Below are positions 35,133-45,552 of a stretch of 64,000 bases of DNA, piece by piece (the first letter of the stretch is position 1; the number at the start of each line of letters is the position of its first letter). Origin of the DNA: Phialocephala subalpina (taxonomy: Eukaryota > Ascomycota > Leotiomycetes > Helotiales > Mollisiaceae); the NCBI GenBank assembly GCA_900073065.1, contig FJOG01000002.1, positions 3,056,460 through 3,120,459 on the forward strand, in the 5' to 3' direction. The notes under the pieces are model-generated. The model was not told where the DNA came from, made no database searches, and saw only the letters and a list, made by a program, of their open reading frames with translations. The translations under genes were made by a program, and so were the position numbers.

Positions 35133-36488
35133 TTTGGAAAACGAATGAAGGGGTGGATCGGGCAGAATTAGAAGAGATGTCGATGTAGAAGAACCCAGGA
35201 GTGGGAGATGGTTGATGGTGAGCAAAGATTGATGGCTGCGGAAGTTACTTTATCTTCTTTCTCAACTTCACTTGCCCTTTGCATCGCCCCATTCCACATG
35301 GAAAGCGGAGAGGTATTCGTCAGATTTCTGCACGCTGTGACAGCAGTGTTCTCCATAGGTTGACAATTCCAAGTCTGAGGGTATCCCCGAACTGTCATGA
35401 ACTGGTCCGGTTCTGCTCGGGTTCGGAATCTTCAAAGCACCGTCCTGATAGTTTTTCCGGGTTTCGGTCAGTTCGAGCATAAGACTGACTCGAAATTAAA
35501 GACCAAATTGCCATGAACTCTGCTAGTTCTTCGAAAATCGAGAACCGAATTGAGCTAGTATGGGCAAGCGTCTACCCATCGAGAACGCCGAGTGACAGAT
35601 CATTCGAGACTCGGTATCATTAGACAGAATTCATTTCACAGTCCGCCTTACCATCTAACAGTAGATACTCAGGAAAGATCAGATAATACCAAAGCAATAG
35701 TATAGTCGAGTTCCCACGTAGTGAAACTTCTCAGCCTTTTCGAAGCTGGAACCTGCCCTAGATAGTGTTCCCCCTTCGCAATAGTATATGGGAGCAAAAT
35801 CTTTCAGAAAATCTCTCATTGTCATTTCATTGCAATCGTTCTGAGGTTTGTGTTTTGGTTTCTATTTGTGCATGTCTAACCCGTATTATTCTGTATACTA
35901 TTGCAAACACCAGCCAATCTATTTATATACAACTGTTCACAGTTTAAGGTTACCTCCGTACCGTACTAACTAATAGTAGCTTACCCCATGATCTGAGGTT
36001 GAAGAGATAAGTTTTCGCCGAACTATTGAAAACTCTCGCACTGGCCTTTGCAATACGCGCGTTCACGCATACCGGCAATGCCAATCCCGTGCCCGCCTCG
36101 CTTAATTTCCCTATCTCTCCTGACAAGATACTTAGCGAAACCCCCTTGCCCCTTGAATTCACGGCCTCTAAGCGATAGTGTTCCTGGCGGCGGCGCAACG
36201 ATAACCCTGTAGTCACATAACAACAAACCCCGACCTTCGTATTTTCGTTGGAATTGCCGCATGAAGGTAGACCGAAAATGAGAGTTACGAATGTCTTGCG
36301 AGATGAACAGGCGGGGAAATATAGGGAGGTTGTCCGGCTAGGTTCCTCGGCAGTTAAGCTTATTTGCAAAATCCAGCTTCGAGGTATCAGGAACTTAAAC
36401 ACCTCACAGCACACTCATTCCAAAGGTAGGCTCGCAATTCACGACAGACAACTCTATTCAAAAGCCTACGACTTGATACACCTTCAGA
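35133..36488. other. Intergenic, no gene seen
   Basis: About 1.35 kb, including the tyrosinase promoter side. A minus-strand frame at 35950-36414 is open but shows no family motif. Confidence 0.45.
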
Positions 36489-37238
36489 ATGAAGACGATC
36501 TTCATCACTGCATTACTGAGCCATGTGGCCGCCAGCTCGTTCCAAGTTCCCACCAGGTCATCATCATATTTCATGAGCACCAACACGGCACGACCTCCGA
36601 TGTCACAAGCATCGGCCACGCAGTTCAGGACCTCAATCTAACCTTGCACTTCTACCACAATGTTCTCGGGCTCCAGGTACTATCACAAAACTCACACCCT
36701 ACAGCCAACCCACTTCAACTAACAAAAACTACCAAACCACTATCATCGCTATCCCAAACCCAGCCTGGACCCTGTTCTTGACCTAGTACTACGTACCCAA
36801 AGACGAGGGTGAAGCAGCGGGAGCAGGACAGAACATCTCTGCTGGGTTTGAGCCCCTCATCGGTCCTGGATATACGGAGATCGGCTCTGCTGGAAAAGTC
36901 CTCGGCCTCAACGCTACGGTTCTCTGGGCGGTTACCACAGGGAACTGCGATCCGCCGACCCATTGCGAGTAATACGAGTACGGCAACCCTACTCGAGTGT
37001 CGATGCATAGTTCGATTCAGAATCCTGGGATTGGCCTCACCGCTTATGTCGTGAATGATCTCGACGCGATACTTGAGTAGGTCAATACCGCTGGCTTGCA
37101 ATTGTTACTGAAGGAGGCGCTCCCGTGGATATCAATGGGGCACGCATTATCCTTATCCGGGATCCCAGCGGCTACCACGTCCGGCTCGACGGTAACTTAC
37201 TCAGAGGTTCTATACCGGATATGCGACGAGAGCAATAG
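36489..37238 (+). pseudogene. VOC/glyoxalase-fold secreted protein pseudogene
   Basis: A leader MKTIFITALLSHVAASS opens at 36489 but shifts frame near 36570. The next frame holds VTSIGHAVQDLNLTLHFYHNVLGLQVL, the first beta-alpha-beta unit of the vicinal-oxygen-chelate fold. A further frame, starting near 36785, holds YYVPKDEGEAAGAG and GFEPLIGPGYTEIG. It contains TAA at 36970-36972 and TAG at 37078-37080. The last part shifts once more to VDINGARIILIRDPSGYHVRL, the classical end of a glyoxalase/dioxygenase-like domain. At least two frameshifts and two stops make it non-functional. The ancestral enzyme is unknown; a leader peptide is unusual for a glyoxalase I. Confidence 0.75.
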
Positions 37239-37519
37239 TTCGTATCTTGCCTTTGCGAAATGATCGGTACAAAGAGACGTGGGGAGGGCTTGACGGTGGA
37301 TTGGGGATCATCGAAGGATGTTCTCGACAGCTTTGACAGTAAAGGGGACGATATCGTTAGCGTAGTTGTGTTGACATGCGGAGTGAGAATGGTGGGAGAC
37401 TTGCGAAGAGATTTTCGCCATGGGAGAGTAAAATAATAATCGAGCCTAGTGGTGGCAGACTCGAATTAGTAAAATATATTGACTTTGACACGTATAAATA
37501 CAACTTATTATACTCACCA

Positions 37520-39394
37520 TCAATCTTTGCCTTCCCCTCCAAATGTCAGCACCCTTTCAACTCCTCCCTCACCCACGACAGCCTTCTTATCATCTTCCTC
37601 ATCCAGCTTCAACCTAAACACCTTCCCCGGATTCAATAATCCCAACGGATCTAATGCTCTCTTCACCGCTCGCATCGCATCCACAGCACCCTCTCCCAAC
37701 TCCATCACAAGCGCATCCCTATTCTCCAACCCAATCCCATGTTCTCCACTAACCGTCCCTTGCATCTCAACCCCCAGTTTCTGAACATCCCTAATGACCT
37801 TTCTCGCTTTCTCTTTCTCGTGGGCAGAATAGAGGACTGTGGTGTGAAAATTTCCATCTCCTACATGACCCAAAAAACTCCCTAGTAGTCCAGATTCTTG
37901 GAGAAGTTTGGAGGAGGCTTCGATGCAGTCTGCCAGCCGACCGATGGGGACACAGACGTCAGCTGAGAGGAATTGGTCATCTGAATTCCGCTTGATAGCC
38001 AATAAACTCCACAATGCAGTTTTTCTCGCTGCCCATAAAGCATCAGCTTCCGCATCTGTTTTCGATCTGACGAAAGCTTCGCACCCATTCTTCTTCGATA
38101 GTTTTTCTACCACATCGATTTGTTTTTGAACTGCGGCTTCAGAGTCTCCAGCAAACTTGAAGAAGATGGTTGGTTTTACGGGCCAGGTTTTGGTGGTGTA
38201 TCCTCCCTCATTTACGGCGTGCATGGTGATGTCGTCTAGTAATTCCATGGCTTCAAGTTGGTGTCCGGAACCATTGATCTGAAGTGTAGTCCCTGTCGCT
38301 TTGTGGATTGTTGGGAAGCTCGCTACTGCGATTCTGATATTCTTGGGTTTCAAAGTGACTTTGAGGCTGGCTTCTGTGACGAAACCTAGTGTACCTTCGG
38401 AGGCGACAATGAGGCGGGTGAGGTCGTACCCCGCACTTGACTTCCGAGGACGATGTCTCGTCTGGATGACGGTTCCGTCAGCAAGAACAACAGTGAGTCC
38501 CAGAACCCAATCTTTCATCGTCCCATATCTATACGCATTCGTTCCTGAACAACCCTGAGCGATCATTCCTCCTATCTGCGCACCAGGTCCTGGATCCGGA
38601 GGAAAAAGCAACTCTTGCTTCGCAAGCACCTCATTCAGCTCCTCATACCCGACTCCAGGTTGAACAACAACATCGCTATTATCCTTATTAATCTCAAGAA
38701 TCTTATTCATACGTTTGAAATCGATACAAATCTCTCCATTCTGAGCAGCGAGCGTTCCTTCAAGTGAGGTTCCGCCTGAGAAAGCAATCATAGGGATACG
38801 ATGTTCATGGCAGATTTTCGCAATGTTGGAGACGTCGCTAGTAGTGAGAGGATAGACGATTAGAGACGGACGATCGAGATCTCCGTTTGGAGCGGGGGAC
38901 CATGAGGTGCTTGAATGAGCGATAAGTGTTCCGAGCTGATCAGTGACATTTTCTTGATCAAGGAGGGACTCGAGCTTCGTTCGGGCTAAGGCGAGGTTGG
39001 ATGGTGAGAGGTCGTATTTTGGGCTATCATCGGGGGAGAGGGGTGTCGTTGAACGGGTATCAGGAAGGTGAGACCTCCGAGATGAAAGCTCTTCCAGCTG
39101 CTTCAATAACTTGTGGTTTTCATTCTGATGATAAATGATGGTGCACAGTAGCACGGAAATGGTGCAACCAACAAGAATATGTGTATTGCTGTATGTCGGA
39201 TTTGGAACGAAAATAGTTTCGAGAATCGACCGATGCGGCGGCCAGCGTTTCTCCGGATCGCTGGATTGTTGAGATCGGACATTTTGACGCTTGTGATGTA
39301 CGTGTCTGCAAGGCTGACCTGAAAATTGAGGATGGCTGCGATGAATTGGAATTCTGCATCGAAGGCGCATCACTCCCTTGAGCGAAGTACTCAT
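37520..39394 (-). CDS. DLD1: D-lactate dehydrogenase (cytochrome), FAD-linked, mitochondrial
   Basis: A single exon of 624 residues. It oxidises D-lactate to pyruvate and passes electrons to cytochrome c. The N-terminus is basic and Ser/Arg/His-rich (a likely mitochondrial presequence), followed by a span ILVGCTISVLLCTII that would anchor it in the inner membrane. The FAD-binding type-4 domain has IPMIAFSGGTSLEG and FPPDPGPGAQIGGMIAQGCSG. The C-terminal FAD-oxidase domain ends with FLGHVGDGNFHTTV and SGEHGIGLENR, all expected motifs. The last about 25 residues (EEDDKKAVVGEGG...) are an extra acidic tail. The gene faces the VOC relic convergently. Intronless, unlike most neighbours. Confidence 0.95.
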   Translation of the reverse strand: MSTSLKGVMRLRCRIPIHRSHPQFSGQPCRHVHHKRQNVRSQQSSDPEKRWPPHRSILETIFVPNPTYSNTHILVGCTISVLLCTIIYHQNENHKLLKQLEELSSRRSHLPDTRSTTPLSPDDSPKYDLSPSNLALARTKLESLLDQENVTDQLGTLIAHSSTSWSPAPNGDLDRPSLIVYPLTTSDVSNIAKICHEHRIPMIAFSGGTSLEGTLAAQNGEICIDFKRMNKILEINKDNSDVVVQPGVGYEELNEVLAKQELLFPPDPGPGAQIGGMIAQGCSGTNAYRYGTMKDWVLGLTVVLADGTVIQTRHRPRKSSAGYDLTRLIVASEGTLGFVTEASLKVTLKPKNIRIAVASFPTIHKATGTTLQINGSGHQLEAMELLDDITMHAVNEGGYTTKTWPVKPTIFFKFAGDSEAAVQKQIDVVEKLSKKNGCEAFVRSKTDAEADALWAARKTALWSLLAIKRNSDDQFLSADVCVPIGRLADCIEASSKLLQESGLLGSFLGHVGDGNFHTTVLYSAHEKEKARKVIRDVQKLGVEMQGTVSGEHGIGLENRDALVMELGEGAVDAMRAVKRALDPLGLLNPGKVFRLKLDEEDDKKAVVGEGGVERVLTFGGEGKD

Positions 39395-41026
39395 CGTAAC
39401 AGAGACTCGACGACGAACTGGGGTGAGCGATGATATTACAGATCTTAGACTGAGACAGGCATGAGCTCGCGACGTTGATATATCTTCACGGAGTTACTCC
39501 GCTTCTCCAGAGTTACCCACAAATGTCACAGTGTGGGGTTAACCCGACAACACTCGATGTCCTACCACCCACTGGCCATGGGACATCCGCCAGACCAGCA
39601 GCCACGATGAAAGCAAATAAGCTGAAAGAAAAGAAAGAAAGATTCGGCACCCCAAAATCAACCCTGAAGCTTCCCGAAGGACGTCAAAATTGAGTTTCGC
39701 TCCGGAACACCAGCGCGGGAGATTTCCGCTGTTAATTCAGGCGCGTTCCTCATGACGGCACGGCGATGACGGCGGTGGCAGCGGGATGACGGATCGCTGA
39801 CGGATGTGTAGATGTGCAACAAAATGTTTGACGTGTTACGGGTGATTGGTTGGGATGGAAATACTCCGAGACGTTTTTTAAGACTTTCAATCGCGAAAGC
39901 GCCTGCGATGAGAGATGAATCTGAAGGCATCGCCGCGGAATGATTTTAGTGGAAGGAGTGCTGAGAGTCCAGCGGTTGAAGCGTTGGGGTAATAGGGACT
40001 CGGAGCCTGGAAGGTGCTAAATTTATAGCGAGGTAGGCCCCGAGGTTTGTGACCCGTACGGTGGAAGACAACGAACACAGGCAGACAGATCTAACGACCC
40101 GTTGAGGCGATTAAAAGATACCGTTGTTCAAGTATCAATGAGGATCTGAACTATCTATAACGAAGTTGCAGAACCGATAGCGACGCGTTGAATTGGGGAT
40201 TTGGTCGGTATTGAGTTCAGCGACTCTCGATTTTTGGGAGAACCGGGAACATGGACACTTTCAAATTTCTTAATAACACGTCCTATTGCTAAATAAATGA
40301 AGTGGAAGGGCTTATTATTATTAGGACTGTCAAAAATGAAGTTCTGGGAGCATGTACGACGCGTTAAATGGGTGACCTTAGTTGTTGAAATGTCGGTATG
40401 GTATTCGGTGACCCACGATCTCTGGAAACATCAACTGAACATCGAAATTTGATTTCAGGTTTTGATCTTAGGCTTGATCTCTCAGATTAGACTCCTTTGA
40501 TAATATTTCAGTCAACTGAAATTGATTTTTAGAGTTATCGGACATTACGTTTGGCTCGTCAGGTTCGTGGTGCTTCTGCCACCAGACTAGCTGCCCATTC
40601 GTGTTCTCGTCCGTCCCCTATGAAAAGAAGCTTTCTTCCCCTTTCTTTTTCTTGGCTTCTTTTCATAGGGGGAGGACGAGAATATGAATGGGCAGCTAGT
40701 CTGGTGGGAGAATTGCCTTGTTTTGGGAAGGGAGGTGGTGGTTGAGGAAGGAGTAGTGTTGCTGGGAAGGAGGGATCGGTGGATAAGAAAGAACCTCCTG
40801 GCGAGAGGAACACCCAAAACGACGGCGAGGCATGAATAGGAATGAAGAAGGACGGCATTCAATTGGAAAGGTAGAATGAAATGAATTGCTTGCGCAAAGT
40901 GTGTATTTGAATGCAATATATGATAGAGAAAAAGATGGTTATAAGTACCCAGAAACAATATCGGAACTCATGTGAGTGGAATCCGCAGCCTACTCTTACT
41001 CCAACACTCCTTCCCCAACACCATCA
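39395..41026. other. Intergenic with a long hairpin
   Basis: About 1.6 kb. The main feature is the inverted repeat at 40579-40707. A run of ATGACGG-like units (39750-39800) is a short low-complexity patch. No gene recognised. Confidence 0.5.
40579..40707. repeat. 53-bp inverted repeat (hairpin) with pyrimidine loop
   Basis: Arms 40579-40631 (CCACCAGACTAGCTGCCCAT...) and 40655-40707 are reverse complements at 49 of 53 positions. The 23-base loop is almost all pyrimidine. No target duplication was found at the ends. A transcript would fold into a stable rod, but whether it is transcribed cannot be told. Confidence 0.85.
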
Positions 41027-42666
41027 CTAAACCTCAATCAACGGCCCCGCACTCAACACACTCTCCCTAATATCATCCTTTCCCTTACTCCTCTTGAACA
41101 GGCTACTCAGATTCTTCTTCTTCTTCTCCTTCACAATAACATCCTTCACCACACTCGCCATATCATCCTTCTCTTTCCTACTCTTTCTCGACCGCCCACT
41201 TTCACTTTCCGCGATCCGACTTTTCGGTTTCTCACTACGTCCGGTTTCGGACTCCGCGACCCTGCTGGAGGAGGTACGGATGGGGATGTTGCGGGTACGG
41301 AGCGTGGTGTCGGATCCTACTTTTCTGACCGTGCGGTCTGTTTTTGTTGTGCGCACTGTTTCCCCGGACTCACTTCCTGCTCTTCTGGGTCTGCGTTCAC
41401 TCCTTGTCGTCTCTCCAGCGACACTTTTAGCCCTTTCCTCTCTTCTCCTCTCCTTGATGCGCTCCTTCTTCTGTCTCGCAGCCTCAGGAGTAATGAACTC
41501 CCCATCCACGCTGGTAGAAACACTCCGTTCTTCAACATCCGCAATACCTCGTCTCCAGCTTTCGATACTGCCCATTTCGATGTTGTCATAGACCAAGGCT
41601 TCTTCCATCTTGTTGGCTTCTTTTGCTTCGTTGTTGGCTTGGATGCGTTTGATGATTTTGAAGCCTCCGAACATGACTACGGTGACTCCAAGGGCTAATC
41701 CGCCTGCGATTAAGAATTGGGGACTGGCTAGTAGGCCGAAGATTGCTGGGGAGCTGGCTTTGAGCATTGTGAGGATGCTGGGACTCATTTTCGTTAGGAG
41801 ACTAGAGAGCTCGGCCAGTGTGAGTGCGACGGCAGCCATAGCTTCGGGGTTCGCTTGGAGTGTTGAGATGATAGTTGTAGCAGAGGATTGCAGACATTGT
41901 GCTTCGACGAGTAAATTGTCGAGTCGAGACATTGTGTTCTTCAGCTCCTCTTCCTTTGCCATGCGCTCTGCGTATCCGACTTGTAGATCTGGAGGTAGTT
42001 TGCCGTACGCGAGGTTCATGTCGATATCTTTGTCGTGGAAATCGGGGTTTGATTGCGTGCGCATAGGCATAGGCGGTCGAGTAGAGATTTGTGATTGGTA
42101 TGGAGGCGGCAGAGTTCCGCGAGACAGCGCGCTGTCGGTAGGACCAATTGGCATATCGGTGTGTCGTCTCGTTATGCCTGGTATAGGCGCAAGCTCGGTG
42201 CCCGTCTCGACATAGGGGTTTCGGTATCCGATGGGAGATCTTGGGCGGCGGGAGCCATGGTGCGAACTTCGACTACGGCGGGAGGAGGCTACGCTGCCTT
42301 CGGAGACGTGGGAGAGATTCCGCTCGGTGAGAGGCGGGCGGGACTTATCGACAGGCGTGTCCTCGAGAGCTTTATGGGAGCGGTGGGATCGGTGAGAGCG
42401 GTGCGAATGTCTGGAGGTACTCGACCGAACTTCATCTCGAGCATCGATCAACCTCTGAGTATTCCTATGCTTGATCCTCGCATGATGTTCCGCCTTCAAT
42501 TCCGCCTTCTTGTCGTGGTATGCCTCTTTGGCCTCCTTGAAGATATTCACCAAGTGCTTACCCTGCTGAAGTCAGTGTCTGTTTCCAGGAGAGGCATTTT
42601 GCGACTTACAGTACTGATGACCTTCCCAGACTTGTTGATGATCGTGACTGTCTCCATGAGAGGCAT
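41027..42666 (-). CDS. Ser/Arg-rich protein with one membrane span, function unknown
   Basis: Exons 42666-42610 and 42562-41027 give 530 residues. The N-terminus (MPLMETVTIINKSGKVIST then GKHLVNIFKEAKEAYHDKK) and the layout look like a conserved fungal hypothetical family, but I recognise no domain. Visible parts: a repeated HRSHRSHRSH tract near residue 72, a disordered Ser/Arg/Pro region to about 215, a helical part (EAMAAVALTLAELSSLLTKMSPS), one hydrophobic span (FLIAGGLALGVTVVMFGGF), and a highly charged Arg/Lys/Glu-rich tail. The 47-bp intron contains a near copy of the start region (see findings). Phosphorylation-rich tails of this kind suggest regulation, which is inference. Confidence 0.8.
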
Positions 42667-43925
42667 CTTGGCGGTAATGTATTAATTCGCCGTCGAAGAC
42701 CTGCTTCGATGGGTATATAGTCGTTAAATCGTCTCTTCGGTCCTTCGTCAAAAATGCGGTGAGTTGATAGCTCGAGCTCCTGCTCTCCACAACAGGTGCA
42801 AAACAAACCCACCAACAAAGCTATCCTGTCGCTCCACTTCACAAATTTCCGTCTCTTGCTCGCGAAGAACAAGAGAAGATGCTGTAGAAGAGGAGTGAGT
42901 CCTCGTCGAGAATCTCGCAGTGAGGCGAGGCGACAGCGGCAGATTCTTTATCGCGATTGGTGCTATCGTCGAGGATCTGCACACCTCTCGTCCAAACAGG
43001 GCTCCAAGGCAATCTGGCAATCCTTAAGTGGCACCAAGTATACGTTCTTAACTTCTGACTACTGTCACGGGTCCTAACTCCCGTAAAGTATCGTGTCGCG
43101 GAAGAGTAGCCGTTCCATCCATATTGTAGGATTTTATGGAGAAACATTGTCTTTGCTGGCGAGCTCTGATTGATTGTGGTTCTCCGATAACAGCCAGCTG
43201 GACAGGGGTCTTTGGAAGGGCTGGTCGAGACGCTGTGGCGGGAGACCGCGCGGCTGTGCTACTGTGGCTTGACATTGGAGCCAGTTATTCATGCGTCTGG
43301 GGAAAATCTGGGACAATGGATGATTTGAAAAGCGCCTGTGATTTTTCTAAAGATTTTCCGGGGAAGTCTCCTAATGTCAGGCTTCGCTGTCCGAGTTTGC
43401 AACTGAGGACTCGATTGCGAAGTCGCTTCCCAAGATGGGACATTTTGAGCGCTAGCAGCCTCATCCTCTTCTCATTGTACGCCGAGGCTCTGAATATTTT
43501 CCTGTCGTCATACTGCAGGTCGAGATGCAATGCTCGACGAGTCCACAGCATGCCTGCATACTGTGCTTCACGGTCATGAGGTGTGGCTTCACAACCTGTG
43601 GCTGAGGATAATTACTTTTCCGAGCGATATTTTGGGCGACTTTTTTCTGCTGCGTTCCTCTTCCTTCCGCCTTGGGCCTCAGTGCATCCAAAACATGCAT
43701 ATACTGTAGCGGCTCGCAAAGCGGGCAGTCTGCCCAACCTCACGGGGAAGCGAGGCCATTCACGGTCAACGCTGTGATGTTGCCAATGGGAAGTTCGACG
43801 ATCACGAGGGAAGCTCCCGCCCCACTTCTGGATCTCAGTGCTCCTCCAATTGGGACCAAAACATCTTCGTAATGAGAGAGACGACACCTTGGCTCCCCTT
43901 GTATGTGCGATCATAGCATACTGCC
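42667..43925. other. Intergenic, divergent promoter region
   Basis: Lies between the unknown membrane protein (minus) and the Zn2Cys6 gene (plus). Overlapping short frames on both strands; none has family features. Confidence 0.5.
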
Positions 43926-45380
43926 ATGTTAGGACTCGATTCAAAGCGACGTGCCTGCGATCGATGCTACACAGGCAAGGAGCGATGCATTTGGAACTAT
44001 GGTACGGACGCGTGCGACAGATGCCGACGACTACAGCATCTATGCAGTACTGCTCGGCCATTGATGAAGGTTGGTAGACGGCCTCACCAAGGTCCTCCAC
44101 ATACCTCTCTTCATAGATCGAGACAGCATACAGGACTGTCCTCGTCCGCTCAGACTTCCTATTCGACGTCCCCACCTTCGGTTCGCTCTCATAATGCGCA
44201 CCTCGCATCAACTTCAGCTCCAGAACAGACACTCTCATTATTTCCAACACTTGATAGCAATGATAAACTTCTCTTCGAGCTTCTCATCGTTCGAACAAGA
44301 TTCATCGATCGCTTTCTCTTAGGGCCAAGCTTCACGAAAGTCCAGCAACAAGCAATCATCACTCGCCTGCATGAGGCCCTCCCGCTCCTAAAAGATGCGT
44401 ATCTATCATGTGCAGCTTTCGAGATTGCTGAAGATAGCATTCAATCTGCTGGACTCACCGCCGATGCCTGCTACGAGAAAGCCGCATCAGCTGTATCAAC
44501 TCTACGCGCCATTGAGATACGCGATGCGAAGGATGTCTCTATTTGCTTAAGTCTAGGCCTAGCGACAGTGACTTTCGCTATCCTCGTTGGGAGAGGTGCT
44601 GCATTTAGTATCAGTCGACACACCCTCGGTTTGATCAAGCCGGCGTACGTGTCGACATCGATGATCATGGACTTGGACTCTCTCGCTTTCCTCATTTGTC
44701 TCATCGAGACCGAGACCATTGAGTGTCTGTTACGGCATAAGAGTCCGACTCTTCGATTCAAGATGCCTAACTTTGACTTTGTGGATCGCTATCTGGGTCT
44801 TTCGTCACCCCTCCTCATGCATATATACGATATCTGTGAGCTGACTGAAGCTTTGTCTCTTGCTGGCGGCATCCAAGTATCGCAGATCATGGAAAAACTG
44901 TCGGACATCGAGCGCAAGGTCGACGACTGGCAGCCCTCTCCGCCTTCTGACTTCATGACCACCTATACGCAGACCGAGATTGTTCACATCCTGGCCCAAG
45001 CCGAAATCCTACGCTCCACAGTCCTTTTGATCATACACCGGCTACGGTCTCCCTTTGGAGCTGACATAGAGAAAGCCATCTCCCTGTCAAAAGCAATCGT
45101 GAGATCATTTGACCAGGTCTACATCATCACCAACAAACACATTCGATGCATGGCTTTCTCCTTCATGGTGGCCGCCTTCGAGGTATCCGATCCTAATGAC
45201 AGGCTTAGGGCATTGAACAAGATGAACGATACAGTCGGGTTCTCGTCCTCGGCTAAGGAGAGAACGAAGCAGCTTCTCACATCGTTTTGGAGGGCGGTTG
45301 ATACACATGCTGGATTGTATTGGTACAATCTCGGTGATCATCTCGACATGTTCAGCGGAGAGACAATAATTCTATTTTGA
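43926..45380 (+). CDS. Zn2Cys6 transcription factor
   Basis: A single exon of 484 residues. The zinc cluster is at the very start: ACDRCYTGKERC, then a spacer of eight residues, then CDRCRRLQHLC (about residues 11-41), a C-x2-C-x6-C-x8-C-x2-C-x6-C DNA-binding domain. A Ser/Thr/His-rich linker follows, then a helical C-terminal domain (ELLIVRTRFIDRFLLG, ALPLLKDAYLSCAAFEIAED) of the kind seen in cluster-type C6 regulators. The stop lies 172 bp from the 3' end of a convergent MFS transporter. Such pairs are often regulator and target, but the link here is positional only. Confidence 0.92.
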   Translation: MLGLDSKRRACDRCYTGKERCIWNYGTDACDRCRRLQHLCSTARPLMKVGRRPHQGPPHTSLHRSRQHTGLSSSAQTSYSTSPPSVRSHNAHLASTSAPEQTLSLFPTLDSNDKLLFELLIVRTRFIDRFLLGPSFTKVQQQAIITRLHEALPLLKDAYLSCAAFEIAEDSIQSAGLTADACYEKAASAVSTLRAIEIRDAKDVSICLSLGLATVTFAILVGRGAAFSISRHTLGLIKPAYVSTSMIMDLDSLAFLICLIETETIECLLRHKSPTLRFKMPNFDFVDRYLGLSSPLLMHIYDICELTEALSLAGGIQVSQIMEKLSDIERKVDDWQPSPPSDFMTTYTQTEIVHILAQAEILRSTVLLIIHRLRSPFGADIEKAISLSKAIVRSFDQVYIITNKHIRCMAFSFMVAAFEVSDPNDRLRALNKMNDTVGFSSSAKERTKQLLTSFWRAVDTHAGLYWYNLGDHLDMFSGETIILF

Positions 45381-45552
45381 TGCACTTTTCCCTTCAAATT
45401 TGTGTGTGCGGTTTCTAGATACTGGGACTGGACACGTCCTCCTTCAATGTCCCACGTGTTTCAGGACAATGGGGAGCGGGAAAGAAGATGCATCCCCAAT
45501 GGCAGTCTCAGGAGTGGTGTTCTTGCAGCTCAGAAAATTCTCTCGACAATCA

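Noticed and set aside
43136..43579. Overlapping frames on both strands upstream of the second Zn2Cys6 gene
   Set aside because: Neither strand shows motifs; treated as promoter region.
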